Shown: positions 52,104 through 61,569, numbered from the stretch's first letter. The stretch is 64,000 nt of DNA from SZUA-430 sp964483585 (GCA_964483585.1 CAZABH010000012.1:1-64000); one strand, 5' to 3'. Made by a program: numbers and translations. The notes: generated by a model from the sequence alone, not told the origin.

Positions 52104-53150
52104 ATGGCCGATCCGCGATTCTACGACAGCACAGGTCCCCTCAGTATTGCCCAGGTCGAGCAATTGGCATCTGCCAGGCTCGTCGCCGGGGATACGCAGT
52201 GCACCATCCAAGACGTGGCGCCTCTCGACCGCGCGACAGCAGGGCAACTGTCCTTTTGCGACAGCCCGAAATTCCTGGCCACGCTGAAACAGGCGCGCGC
52301 AACGGCCGTCTTCGTGACAGAAAAAATGTGTCCGACCGTTCCTGTCGGCGTCCTGTCACTTGTGTGCGAAAGGCCTGCCCTGGCTTTCGCCCGGATTGCA
52401 ACGCATCTCTACCCACACGCCTCGAGCATATGGCCAGTTGATCAGCCGCCAGTGCTGGGCATCGCCCCGACCGTTCGCATCGGTAACGGAACGATCGTCG
52501 CACCTGGTGCCTTCATCGGGGAAGGCGTCGAGATTGGAGACGGTGCTGTCATCGGCCCTGGCGTGGTCATCGGTCGGGGCGTGCAGATCGGGCACGGTGC
52601 CCGGATAGCTGCGCACGTCACGATCAGCCATGCGCTCATCGGCGACAACTGCATCATACATCCCGGCGCGCGTATCGGTCAGGATGGCTTCGGCTACGTG
52701 AATGGCCCAAGGGGGCATTACAAAATCCCGCAGCTTGGCCGTGTCATCATTCAGGACAATGTGGAAATAGGCGCCAACGCAGCCATCGACAGGGGCGCCT
52801 TGGCTGATACAGTGATTGGCGAGGGAACCAAGATCGACAATCTGGTCCAGATTGCGCACAACAACCACATCGGGCGGCATTGCATCATCGTTTCGCAAGT
52901 GGGGCTTTCTGGCAGCAGCACCATCGAGGATTTTGTTGTCTTGGGCGGACAGGTCGGAGTGGCTGACCACCTCAAGATCGGGAAGGCAGCTTTCGTCGCC
53001 GGAAAGGGTGGCGTGACGCGCAACCTCGAAGGTGGAAGGGTCTATGGCGGCTTCCCGGCAAAGCCCGTCGAACATTGGCGTCGCGAGGTGGCTGCACTCT
53101 CGCGCTTGGGGAAGGCAAGCAGGACAAAGACCGAGGCAGGCAATGACTGA
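52104..53150 (+). CDS. lpxD: UDP-3-O-(3-hydroxyacyl)glucosamine N-acyltransferase
   Basis: This 348-residue enzyme adds the second 3-hydroxyacyl chain in lipid A synthesis. An N-terminal uridine-binding domain (about residues 1-110) leads into a left-handed beta-helix of hexapeptide repeats (for example IGNGTIVAPGAFIGEGVEIGDG, core IGNGTIVAPGAFIG). The catalytic His is likely in VQIAHNNHIG. The ATG at 52104 directly follows the terminator and has no clear Shine-Dalgarno sequence. It overlaps fabZ at its 3' end. Confidence 0.94.
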   Translation: MADPRFYDSTGPLSIAQVEQLASARLVAGDTQCTIQDVAPLDRATAGQLSFCDSPKFLATLKQARATAVFVTEKMCPTVPVGVLSLVCERPALAFARIATHLYPHASSIWPVDQPPVLGIAPTVRIGNGTIVAPGAFIGEGVEIGDGAVIGPGVVIGRGVQIGHGARIAAHVTISHALIGDNCIIHPGARIGQDGFGYVNGPRGHYKIPQLGRVIIQDNVEIGANAAIDRGALADTVIGEGTKIDNLVQIAHNNHIGRHCIIVSQVGLSGSSTIEDFVVLGGQVGVADHLKIGKAAFVAGKGGVTRNLEGGRVYGGFPAKPVEHWRREVAALSRLGKASRTKTEAGND

Positions 53151-53628
53151 ACAGGCACAAATCGAACAGGCAACCGAGGTCGCTGATATCAAGCGACTGA
53201 TGGAGCTTCTTCCTCATCGACCACCCATGCTGTTGATCGATCGAATGACGGATATCGTCCCCAACGTCAGTGCCACGGGCGTGAAGGCCGTATCGATGAA
53301 CGAGCCTGCATTCCTCGGCCACTTCCCCGGTCACCCGATCTTTCCCGGCGTGCTGATCGTGGAGGCAATGGCCCAGACCGCTGGCGCACTTGTCATGCAC
53401 TCCATGGGCGCCCGCGCCGGGGACAAGATCGTCTACTTTATGGGTATCGACAAGGCGCGCTTCCGTCACCCGGTCGTTCCAGGCGACCTGATGACATTGC
53501 CGGTAAAGATGCAAAAGGCCCGCATGCCGGTCTGGCGCTTTGCCGGCGAAGCCTATGTGAACGGCAAACTATGCGCAGAGGCGGAATTCACCGCAATGAT
53601 CGCGGAACCCGACAGGACCAGAAAGTAA
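53143..53628 (+). CDS. fabZ: 3-hydroxyacyl-[acyl-carrier-protein] dehydratase
   Basis: This 161-residue hotdog-fold dehydratase works in fatty acid synthesis and competes with LpxA for hydroxyacyl-ACP. The catalytic His and Glu lie in the signature LGHFPGHPIFPGVLIVEAMAQ (His60, Glu74; quoted core HFPGHPIFPG). The second His replaces the more usual Lys or Arg in the loop, a common variant. The ATG overlaps the lpxD stop and the stop precedes lpxA by one base, so the three are probably coupled. Confidence 0.95.
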   Translation: MTEQAQIEQATEVADIKRLMELLPHRPPMLLIDRMTDIVPNVSATGVKAVSMNEPAFLGHFPGHPIFPGVLIVEAMAQTAGALVMHSMGARAGDKIVYFMGIDKARFRHPVVPGDLMTLPVKMQKARMPVWRFAGEAYVNGKLCAEAEFTAMIAEPDRTRK

Positions 53629-53629
53629 A

Positions 53630-54439
53630 ATGACAAACATTCATCCCAGCGCAGTCGTTGACCCGAAAGCAGAGATCCATCCGACCGTTCAGATCGGCCC
53701 CTTCTGCGTCGTGGGACCCAAAGTAAAGCTCCACGCCAACGTCAAGCTGGTCAACCATGTCTGCGTCGATGGTGCCACGACGATCGGCGAGGGGTCGACA
53801 GTGTTTCCGTTTGCATCGCTTGGGCAGCCGCCCCAGAGCCTCGCCTTCAAGGGAGAGCCCGTTGAACTGATCATCGGACGCAACAACATCATTCGCGAGC
53901 ATGTGACAATGAACCCCGGCACCGCCAAGGGGGGCGCGGTGACGCGTGTGGGCGATAACTGCATGTTCATGGCCGACAGCCACGTCGCCCACGACTGCAT
54001 CGTCGGCAGCAACTGCGTCTTCGCCAACAACGCCATGGTCGGCGGCCATGTAGTGGTCGAGGACTTCGTGTGGCTTGGTGGTGGTGCGGCCGTACATCAG
54101 TTCAGCCGTATCGGCCGGCACGCCTTCGTTGGTGGTATGGCCGGCCTCGAGGGTGATCTCATCCCCTATGGCTCCGTAATGGGGAACCGCGCCTACCTGG
54201 CTGGCCTCAACCTCGTCGGGCTCAAGCGGCGGGGTTTCTCGAGGGATCAGATCCACGAGTTGCGCAACGCCTATCGCCTTCTGTTCGCGCAGGAAGGCAC
54301 CTTCCAGGAGAGACTGTCCGACGTTGCGGAACTCTTTGCCAGCAATGCAGAAGTCATGGAGATCGTGAATTTCGTGCGCAATGGCAGCAACCGCCCGCTC
54401 TGCATGCCCAGCCGCGAGACCCGTTTCGAAACGGCGTGA
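53630..54439 (+). CDS. lpxA: UDP-N-acetylglucosamine O-acyltransferase
   Basis: This 269-residue trimeric beta-helix enzyme makes the first committed step of lipid A synthesis. Hexapeptide repeats run through the first 190 residues (IHPSAVVDPKAEIHPTVQIG onward), and the catalytic His is in HVAHDCIVG. A helical C-terminal domain follows. The ATG lies one base after fabZ, and the stop overlaps the lpxI GTG. Confidence 0.95.
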   Translation: MTNIHPSAVVDPKAEIHPTVQIGPFCVVGPKVKLHANVKLVNHVCVDGATTIGEGSTVFPFASLGQPPQSLAFKGEPVELIIGRNNIIREHVTMNPGTAKGGAVTRVGDNCMFMADSHVAHDCIVGSNCVFANNAMVGGHVVVEDFVWLGGGAAVHQFSRIGRHAFVGGMAGLEGDLIPYGSVMGNRAYLAGLNLVGLKRRGFSRDQIHELRNAYRLLFAQEGTFQERLSDVAELFASNAEVMEIVNFVRNGSNRPLCMPSRETRFETA

Positions 54440-55263
54440 CACCTGCAACCACCCCTCTTGGAATCATTGCCGGCGGCGGCGAGCTGCCGCTGGAGGTCGC
54501 GCGCGCTGCAATGGCAGCAGGACGCAAGGCCTATGTTCTTGCCGTGGATGAGTTCGCGGACCCTGTTCCGGAAGGCATCACAAGCGACCGCAAAAGCATC
54601 GGCAAGCTGGGATGGTGCATCGCAAGGCTGCGTGCGCATGGATGTCATGACGTCGTATTTGCGGGACATTTCAAGCGTCCGCGCGATGGTAATGTCAGGC
54701 TGCGCCCGGACTTGGGCGGCATCTGGTTTCTTGTTTCGAACCTTGGTGTTTTGCGCCGCCACAACGACGGCATCCACCGCGCCATCGCGCGCACCTTCGA
54801 AGCGCGTGGCTTCAGGGTTGTCTCGCCATTGGAGGCAGCACCCGCCCTTGCCGCTGCAGAAGGCTATCTTACAACCACGCGTGCTTCCACGCAGCAGGAG
54901 GCGAGCTTTGCGGCCGCCCTCGAAGCAGCCCGCACGCATGGCCGATCCGGTCAGGGACAGGCGATCATTTTTGCCGAAGGCCGGGTGATCGCTTCCGAAA
55001 CCAAAGCAGGAACGGACGCGCTGCTGAAATCGCTCGATCCGGCACGCATGCATGGCGGCCTGCTGGTCAAAGCCATGTCGCCCGCGCAGCTTTCAACTAT
55101 GGACCCACCCGCAATCGGATGTCAGACCGTGGAGCTGGTCGCGGCAGCAGGCCTGGCGGGGATCATCGTCGAGGCGGGCCGAAGCGTCGTCGTGCAGGCC
55201 GACAGGGTTCGGTCAGATGCAGATAGAGCTGGCGTGTTCGTATTTGGTATCAAGGACGTGTGA
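54436..55263 (+). CDS. lpxI: UDP-2,3-diacylglucosamine diphosphatase LpxI
   Basis: This 275-residue DUF1009-type hydrolase releases UMP to give 2,3-diacylglucosamine-1-phosphate; it replaces LpxH in alphaproteobacteria. The N-terminal GIIAGGGELPLEVARAA and the C-terminal LVKAMSPAQLSTMDPPAIG and VDEF region fit the family. It starts with GTG at 54436 inside the lpxA stop and ends inside the lpxB GTG, so it is part of a coupled lipid A series. Confidence 0.92.
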   Translation: MTPATTPLGIIAGGGELPLEVARAAMAAGRKAYVLAVDEFADPVPEGITSDRKSIGKLGWCIARLRAHGCHDVVFAGHFKRPRDGNVRLRPDLGGIWFLVSNLGVLRRHNDGIHRAIARTFEARGFRVVSPLEAAPALAAAEGYLTTTRASTQQEASFAAALEAARTHGRSGQGQAIIFAEGRVIASETKAGTDALLKSLDPARMHGGLLVKAMSPAQLSTMDPPAIGCQTVELVAAAGLAGIIVEAGRSVVVQADRVRSDADRAGVFVFGIKDV

Positions 55264-56474
55264 CGCCAATGGACTGTAATTCAAGGCCTCGTATCATGTT
55301 GGTCGTGGGCGAACCGTCTGGTGACGCATTAGGCCAACAGGTCATCCTGGCCCTGCGGCAGCTCACCCACGGCATGGTCGACATCATTGGCGTGGGCGGC
55401 GAGCGCATGCGTGCGGCTGGCCTGCAGAGCCTGTACGCGATCACCGACACCTCCGTGATGGGGTTGCGCGAGGTTGTACCCAAGATCCCCGTCATCCTGC
55501 GCCGCATCCGTCAGGTTGCAGAGTTCGCGAAGACAACGCGACCCGACGTCGTCGTGATGATCGACAGCCCGGACTTTACCCACAAGGTGGCCAAGCGCAT
55601 CCGCCAGATCGCTCCGGACCTCAAGCTCATCGATTATGTAGCCCCGCAGGTATGGGCCTCGCGACCTGGACGCGCAAAGACCATGGCGCAGTACTTCGAT
55701 CATGTCCTCTGCCTGCTTCCGTTCGAGGTGCCCTTCTTTCAGGGTGCAGGTATGGGCGCCTCTTTCGTGGGCCATCCCGTCGTTGAGCGCACAGCGCGCC
55801 CTGGCCAGGGCGAAGCCTTTCGTGCACGACACAGCATTTCGCCAGACACCAAGATCTTGCTCCTCTTGCCCGGTAGTCGCTCGAGCGAAATCCGCTTCCT
55901 TTGGCCAGTCTTCCGCGAAGCGCTCGAGATCACACAGCGCGAAGCGGGACAATTCCGGATCGTGCTCCCCACCGTTCAGACCGTAAGCAGGAAGGTCCGC
56001 GACCTGGTCAGTCAATGGGGTGAGGATGTGCTGGTGATAGAAGACGCCGACGAGAAGTTGGGTGCCTTCGATGCAGCTGATGTCGCCCTGGCAGCATCTG
56101 GAACGGTCGCAACCGAACTCGCGCTCAGCGCGACGCCTTCGGTCATCGGCTATCGGGTCGGCGCGCTGACCGCCGCCATTGCCCGACGCATGATCAAAGT
56201 GCCGTTCATCACCCTGGTCAATCTCATCCTCGATCGAGAAGTCGTTCCCGAGTTCGTACAGGAACGGTGCACACCGCAAAACCTTGCACGCGAGCTTGTT
56301 CGCCTCTTGACCAACCACGCCGCAAGGGTGGAGCAAGTCACGGCCAGTGTGGCGGCCCTCAGGGCGATGGGGCAGGGCGATGAACCACCCAGTGTGCGTG
56401 CCGCCCGGGAAATACTGCGCATAATGAAAGAGCCGCGTCGGCAAGCCGGCGCGGCTCTTGAAACCAGGACCTGA
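55260..56474 (+). CDS. lpxB: Lipid-A-disaccharide synthase
   Basis: This GT-B-like glycosyltransferase of about 404 residues condenses two diacylglucosamine units into the lipid A disaccharide. Typical motifs are MLVVGEPSGDALG, the IDSPDFTHKVAKRIR stretch, DYVAPQVWASRPGR and LLPGSRSSEI. A GTG at 55260 overlaps the lpxI stop; the ATG at 55269 is an alternative. Its last coding bases form the stem of a terminator for the convergent gltA. Confidence 0.94.
   Translation: MTPMDCNSRPRIMLVVGEPSGDALGQQVILALRQLTHGMVDIIGVGGERMRAAGLQSLYAITDTSVMGLREVVPKIPVILRRIRQVAEFAKTTRPDVVVMIDSPDFTHKVAKRIRQIAPDLKLIDYVAPQVWASRPGRAKTMAQYFDHVLCLLPFEVPFFQGAGMGASFVGHPVVERTARPGQGEAFRARHSISPDTKILLLLPGSRSSEIRFLWPVFREALEITQREAGQFRIVLPTVQTVSRKVRDLVSQWGEDVLVIEDADEKLGAFDAADVALAASGTVATELALSATPSVIGYRVGALTAAIARRMIKVPFITLVNLILDREVVPEFVQERCTPQNLARELVRLLTNHAARVEQVTASVAALRAMGQGDEPPSVRAAREILRIMKEPRRQAGAALETRT
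56428..56459 (-). terminator. Terminator of gltA formed inside the lpxB coding end
   Basis: AAGAGCCGCG and CGCGGCTCTT pair perfectly over ten bases, and the inner bases extend the stem to about 14 around CAAG. On the minus strand the stem is followed by TTTCATTAT. It lies 25 bases beyond the gltA stop and within the last 50 bases of lpxB, so one structure serves both genes. Confidence 0.68.
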
Positions 56475-56483
56475 CGGCTGGTC

Positions 56484-57797
56484 TTAGCGCTTGTTCACGG
56501 GGACATAGTCCCGGCGGCCGGCACCAATATAGAGCTGACGCGGGCGCCCGATCTTCTGGCTGGGATCTTCAATCATTTCCGCCCACTGCGCGATCCAGCC
56601 CACGGTCCGCGCGAGCGCGAACAGGACCGTGAACATCGATGTCGGGAAACCGAGCGCGCGCAATGTGATGCCAGAGTAAAAATCGATATTGGGGTAAAGC
56701 TTCTTCTCGACGAAGTAGGGATCGCTCAGTGCGATCCTTTCCAGTTCTATAGCCACCTGCAGCAAAGGGTCGTTCCGGATGCCCAGTTCATCGAGCACCT
56801 CGTGGCAGGTCTTCTGCATGACCTTCGCACGCGGGTCATAGTTCTTGTAGACCCGGTGACCGAAGCCCATGAGGCGGAAGCCGGAATTCTTGTCCTTAGC
56901 GCGCGCAACATACTCCGGTATGCGCTTCACGTCGCCAATCTCCTCCAGCATACGCAGCGCGGCCTCATTGGCGCCACCGTGCGCCGGGCCCCAAAGGCAG
57001 GCGATGCCGGCCGCAATGCAGGCAAACGGGTTGGCTCCCGATGATCCCGCGAGGCGCACGGTCGAAGTCGAGGCATTCTGTTCATGGTCGGCATGCAGGA
57101 TGAAGATGCGGTCAAGCGCGCGGGCCAGCACAGGGCTGACCTTGTAATCCTCGGCCGGCACGGCAAAGCACATGCGCAGAAAATTCTCAGAATAATTCAA
57201 GTCGTTCTGCGGGTACATGAAAGGCTGACCGACAGAGTACTTGTAAGCCATCGCGGCGATGGTTGGCATCTTCGCGATCATGCGATGGCTGGCGATTGTT
57301 CGCTGGTGCGGATCATTGATATCAGTAGAGTCGTGGTAAAATGCCGACAGCGCACCGACGACGCCACACATGATCGCCATCGGGTGGGCATCCCTGCGAA
57401 ACCCACGGAAGAATTGCCCGATTTGCTCGTGCACCATTGTATGGCGGGTTATCGCAGTCCGGAATGTCTTCAGTCGTTCCGCAGATGGCAATTCGCCATG
57501 AAGCAGCAGGTAGCATACCTCGATGAAATCACTTTGCTCGGCAAGCTGATCGATCGGATAGCCGCGATAAAGCAGCACGCCCTCATCGCCATCGATATAA
57601 GTAATGGCACTCTCGCAGCTTGCAGTCGACTGGAAGCCCGGGTCGTATGTGAAGACGCCCGCCTCCCCATAAAGCTTGCGAATGTCGACAACGTCAGGGC
57701 CAACGGTTCCACTCGAGACCGGGAACTCCAGCGTCTTCCCACCCAGGGTCAGGCTGGCTTTGCCAGCAGGTTTCGAGGCGGATTGTGATTTCGACAT
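56484..57797 (-). CDS. gltA: Citrate synthase
   Basis: This 437-residue type II (hexameric, NADH-sensitive class) enzyme condenses oxaloacetate and acetyl-CoA in the citric acid cycle. Active-site residues are visible in HADHEQNAS, GPAHGGANEA and GFGHRVYKNYDPRA. The N-terminus contains the variable tail MSKSQSASKPAG then the conserved LEFPVSSGTVGPDVVDIRKL (core SSGTVGPDVVDIR). The ATG at 57797 follows AAGGAGACC; upstream in-frame ATGs lack support. It converges with lpxB. Confidence 0.96.
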   Translation of the reverse strand: MSKSQSASKPAGKASLTLGGKTLEFPVSSGTVGPDVVDIRKLYGEAGVFTYDPGFQSTASCESAITYIDGDEGVLLYRGYPIDQLAEQSDFIEVCYLLLHGELPSAERLKTFRTAITRHTMVHEQIGQFFRGFRRDAHPMAIMCGVVGALSAFYHDSTDINDPHQRTIASHRMIAKMPTIAAMAYKYSVGQPFMYPQNDLNYSENFLRMCFAVPAEDYKVSPVLARALDRIFILHADHEQNASTSTVRLAGSSGANPFACIAAGIACLWGPAHGGANEAALRMLEEIGDVKRIPEYVARAKDKNSGFRLMGFGHRVYKNYDPRAKVMQKTCHEVLDELGIRNDPLLQVAIELERIALSDPYFVEKKLYPNIDFYSGITLRALGFPTSMFTVLFALARTVGWIAQWAEMIEDPSQKIGRPRQLYIGAGRRDYVPVNKR

Positions 57798-57854
57798 GAT
57801 CGGTCTCCTTTGGCCACAACGCGTGACCCAGTTCAGCATCGTATTGTGCATCGC

Positions 57855-57882
57855 AATATATTAAATTCAATTTACGACGTAA
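57855..57882 (-). promoter_or_regulatory. Candidate gltA promoter
   Basis: On the minus strand TTACGT (57882-57877) and TATATT (57860-57855) are 16 bases apart in an AT-rich stretch, 58 bases before the start codon. The TTACGACGTAA palindrome overlaps the -35. The region is notably AT-rich for this chromosome. Confidence 0.4.
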
Positions 57883-57922
57883 GGACGAGTCATTCCGCAG
57901 CCGTTTTTTGGGGATTGAGGCG

Positions 57923-59320
57923 CTATGAACTTACCTGGTCCTTAATCCGCGCCAGCGACTCCTCGCGACCGAGAACAAAGAGCACATCAAAGATGCCCGG
58001 GGAAGTAGACTTTCCTGTCAGTGATGCACGCAAAGGTTGAGCCACCTGCCCGAGCTTGACCCCGGAAGCGTCAGCGAAAGCCTTTGTCGCTCCTTCAAGC
58101 GCTGCAACCGTCCACTCGACCTGCCCAAGCACTTCATGGAGGCCTGCGAGGATCTTGCGGGCGTCTGGGGTCAGGATCTTGGCGGCCGCCGCGTCGACAG
58201 CAAGCGGGCGCTTGGCAAACAAATAGGCCGCACTCGAAGACAGCTCGACCAGCGTCTTGGCACGTTCCTTGAGGCCGGGCATCGCCTCCAAAAGCCTGGA
58301 CCGTTCCTCCGCAGAAACTGCAATGCCCTGCCGCGCCATCATTGCGACCACGCCATCGGCAAGCAGGTCATCGCTTTCGATGCGCATATAATGACCGTTG
58401 AGGTTCTCCAGCTTCTTGAAATCAACCCGCGACGGGCTGCGCCCGATGCTCTCGAGATTGAACCACGCGATCGCCTGCGAAGTGGGAATGATCTCGTCAT
58501 CACCATGGCTCCAGCCCAGCCGCAGCAGATAGTTGCGCATGGCCTCAGGCAGATATCCCAGGTGCTGGTATTCGTGGATCCCCAGCGCGCCGTGTCGCTT
58601 GGACAGTTTCTGCCCGTCCTCGCCATGCAGCAGCGGCAGGTGAGCATAGACTGGCTCGGGCCAGCCCATGGCATCGATGATCTGCCGCTGGCGCGCCGCA
58701 TTTGTAAGGTGATCATCACCGCGAATGATGTGTGTCACCCCCATGTCGAAGTCATCGACGACGACCGACAGCATGTAGGTCGGCGTGCCGTCGGAACGCA
58801 ACAGAACGAAATCATCAAGAACATCATTTCCGAAGCGAACGTCACCTTGGACCTTATCGCGAATGATGGTCTCGCCGCTCCGTGGAGCCTTGATCCGCAC
58901 GACCGGCGGTCGGTCCGGACGCTTCATCGAGGCGGGGGCATCCCGCCAGCGCCCATCATAGCGAATGGGAAGGTTGTTGGCGCGCTGCGTCTCGCGCATC
59001 TCTTCAAGCTCTTCCGGCGTCGCATAGCAATGATAGGCAAGGCCCTTGTCCAGAAGTTGTCGCGCCACCTCAGCATGACGAGCGGCGCGCGCAAACTGGA
59101 AGACGACCTCATCGTCCCACTCCAGTCCCAACCACTTCAGGCCGTCCAGGATGGCGTCGATCGCCTCCGTCGTTGAGCGCTGGCGATCCGTATCCTCAAT
59201 CCGCAGCCGGAACGTGCCTGCGTGATGGCGCGAAAACAGCCAGTTGAACAGGGCAGTCCTCGCGCCCCCAATATGCAGGAAACCCGTCGGCGACGGCGCA
59301 AATCTCGTTACAATTTTCAT
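57923..59320 (-). CDS. gltX: Glutamyl-tRNA synthetase
   Basis: This 465-residue class I synthetase charges tRNA with glutamate. The ATP motif is APSPTGFLHIGGARTALFNW (core PTGFLHIGGA), the zinc-region cysteines are not obvious, and the second ATP motif is KLSKRHG. The C-terminal helical anticodon-binding domain is complete. The ATG at 59320 starts MKIVTRFAPSPTG; longer frames have no homology. It diverges from comEC across about 90 bases. Confidence 0.95.
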   Translation of the reverse strand: MKIVTRFAPSPTGFLHIGGARTALFNWLFSRHHAGTFRLRIEDTDRQRSTTEAIDAILDGLKWLGLEWDDEVVFQFARAARHAEVARQLLDKGLAYHCYATPEELEEMRETQRANNLPIRYDGRWRDAPASMKRPDRPPVVRIKAPRSGETIIRDKVQGDVRFGNDVLDDFVLLRSDGTPTYMLSVVVDDFDMGVTHIIRGDDHLTNAARQRQIIDAMGWPEPVYAHLPLLHGEDGQKLSKRHGALGIHEYQHLGYLPEAMRNYLLRLGWSHGDDEIIPTSQAIAWFNLESIGRSPSRVDFKKLENLNGHYMRIESDDLLADGVVAMMARQGIAVSAEERSRLLEAMPGLKERAKTLVELSSSAAYLFAKRPLAVDAAAAKILTPDARKILAGLHEVLGQVEWTVAALEGATKAFADASGVKLGQVAQPLRASLTGKSTSPGIFDVLFVLGREESLARIKDQVSS

Positions 59321-59409
59321 GTTCTGCCAGAGATGTTTGTGACCTAGAGGCCTGCCCTGAACACCGCCAGCACGAAGACAGCGGATAACCGAACGCAGGC
59401 CCAAGCTTC

Positions 59410-61569
59410 ATGGACCAGACAAATGTCTATCAACACAAGCGCCATTTTCAAAAGCGCGCAGCGGGCCTGCGCAGCGCCTTCTGGTCGCAGACCACCAGAT
59501 TGCGCCGCTGGCTTGCCGCATGCTGGGCACAGGACCGGCAAAACCGCACCCTGTTTCTGCCGGCGCTCCTCGGCCTTGGAATCGGCGGTTACTTCTACCT
59601 TCCAGCAGAACCCTCACCCCGCACCACACTGATATCTGTCGCACTCGTTACGGCCATCTGGTTGCTCGCGCGCCGGGTCAGATCCAGGCTGACACTGGCA
59701 TTGTGGGCATGCGCCTGCATAGCCCTCGGCTTTGGTCTCGCAAGTCTGCGCACGTCGTGGGCTGAAACGCCGCAAATCCAGACCCTCGAAAGCGATGTTG
59801 ATCTGATTGGAAAAGTGGTCCTCGTCGAAGCAGGCAGGAAGAGCGGGCTGCGCATCATCCTTGACGCCCTGATCGAGGGACCGGAAGGACCGCGGCGTTT
59901 CCGCCTGAGGCTGTCAACACCCCGCCTTCAGCCGGGCATCATCATCGGCGATTGGGTCCGTACCAGGGCAGACCTCAAGCCTCTGCCAGCCCCCGTTCTT
60001 CCGGGCGGTTTCGACTTCGGCAGGAAGCTCTGGTTCGATGGCGTGAGGGGACTTGCCTTCACAGTGCGAGACATCGACCGGATTGACGCCCCGGAACCTG
60101 CCAGCGCGATCAATCGCATGTCAGAGGCACTGCGCTTGCTACGGGACAGGATAACAGGGCGCATCCTCGCCGCGACATCGGAACGGGGAGGTCCCATTGC
60201 GGCGGCATTCCTGACGGGCGAGCGCAGCGGCATTGCCGAAGAGGACAACGACGCGATGCAGGCCTCCAGCCTGTCACACTTGTTGTCGATCTCAGGCGTT
60301 CACATGATGCTGGCGGGCTTCGGCGTCTTCGCCGCCCTGCGCATCGTAGCCGCCCTCGTACCCAGATGGGCCAACGCGCCACACGTCAAAAAGGTTTCGG
60401 CAGCTCTCGCACTCGTTGCATCCTTCGCCTACCTTTTGCTCAGCGGTGCCTCTATCCCAACCCAGCGGGCGTTCCTCACGGTCGCCGTCGCCTTCATCGC
60501 GGTGATGACAGACCGGAACGCGATCAGCCTGCGAACGGTTGCCCTTGCCGCGAGCGCCGTGTTGCTGCTGACCCCGGAGGCTTGGGTGGACCCAAGCTTT
60601 CAGATGTCGTTCTGCGCCGTCATGATGCTCGTGGCGGCTTATGAATGGTGGAACCGCATGCGTCCTGCCTACTGGCAGTCAGACGGATGGGGGCGTCGCA
60701 TCGCCTCGACAGTTGTAGGAACCGCGGCAACCAGCCTGATCGCGGGTCTCGCCACCGCACCATTCGCAGCCTACCACTTCAACAGGCTTTCAGTGTTCGG
60801 AATGGCCGCCAACGTAATGGTGATGCCGCTGGTCAGTTTCCTGATCATGCCCGCAGGGGTCCTGGCGCTCGTCCTGATGCCGTTCGGGCTCGAGTGGTTG
60901 CCGCTGCAGGCCATGGACGCAGGCCTGGTTGGGATGCTCGATATCGCGCACTGGGTGGCCTCTTGGCCGTACGCCGCCATTGGCGTCCCGGCATTCCCGG
61001 TCGAGGCCTTGTTGGCCATGGCCATGGGTCTTCTCTGGCTTGCAGCCTGCCAGGCGCCATGGCGCTGGCTGGGATGTGTTCCTGTTGCCATTGCGCTTGC
61101 CTGCGCGGCCTTGTCTCCACGACAGGACCTGTTCGTTTCAGGCAGCGCCGGTAACATGGCCGTGCGCGCTGGCGACGGCCTGCTGAGTTTCGCATCGCCA
61201 CGAAAGGCCAGGTTCGACTCAGAAATGTGGCTGCGCGCAGACGGCGACATGCGTGACCTGTCCGATGCTATATCGGTCAAGAGCTCGGTCTTCAGTTGCG
61301 CCGATGGGCTCTGCCGTACGCGCATAGGTTGGGCTGGCCCGCAGGTGGTAATGGTGACAGACGCAGCGCGCGCATCAGACGCCTGCGGCCTTGCCGCAAT
61401 CATTGTGGTGGCGGGCGAAGGCGTCGCATGCGGACCGGGCACGCTGGTTATAGACAAGGCAAGCCTGTCGCGCTCAGGCGCCATATCCATAATAGTCACA
61501 GAGCAGGGGCCACGCGTGAAGACGGTGGCCCAGACAAGAGGCGCCCGGCCTTGGGTTCCCAGTCCCTGA
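59410..61569 (+). CDS. comEC: ComEC/Rec2 family DNA-uptake channel protein
   Basis: This 719-residue membrane protein of the competence family has an N-terminal OB/DUF4131 region (about residues 60-220). The central ComEC channel domain includes LTGERSGIAEEDNDAMQASSLSHLLSISGVHMMLAG (core SSLSHLLSISGVHM), and several more helices follow. The C-terminal part after about residue 580 lacks the HxHxDH motif of the metallo-beta-lactamase domain found in many ComEC proteins, so the nuclease-like domain is missing or degenerate. DNA uptake is known for the family only; it is not shown here. Confidence 0.9.
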   Translation: MDQTNVYQHKRHFQKRAAGLRSAFWSQTTRLRRWLAACWAQDRQNRTLFLPALLGLGIGGYFYLPAEPSPRTTLISVALVTAIWLLARRVRSRLTLALWACACIALGFGLASLRTSWAETPQIQTLESDVDLIGKVVLVEAGRKSGLRIILDALIEGPEGPRRFRLRLSTPRLQPGIIIGDWVRTRADLKPLPAPVLPGGFDFGRKLWFDGVRGLAFTVRDIDRIDAPEPASAINRMSEALRLLRDRITGRILAATSERGGPIAAAFLTGERSGIAEEDNDAMQASSLSHLLSISGVHMMLAGFGVFAALRIVAALVPRWANAPHVKKVSAALALVASFAYLLLSGASIPTQRAFLTVAVAFIAVMTDRNAISLRTVALAASAVLLLTPEAWVDPSFQMSFCAVMMLVAAYEWWNRMRPAYWQSDGWGRRIASTVVGTAATSLIAGLATAPFAAYHFNRLSVFGMAANVMVMPLVSFLIMPAGVLALVLMPFGLEWLPLQAMDAGLVGMLDIAHWVASWPYAAIGVPAFPVEALLAMAMGLLWLAACQAPWRWLGCVPVAIALACAALSPRQDLFVSGSAGNMAVRAGDGLLSFASPRKARFDSEMWLRADGDMRDLSDAISVKSSVFSCADGLCRTRIGWAGPQVVMVTDAARASDACGLAAIIVVAGEGVACGPGTLVIDKASLSRSGAISIIVTEQGPRVKTVAQTRGARPWVPSP

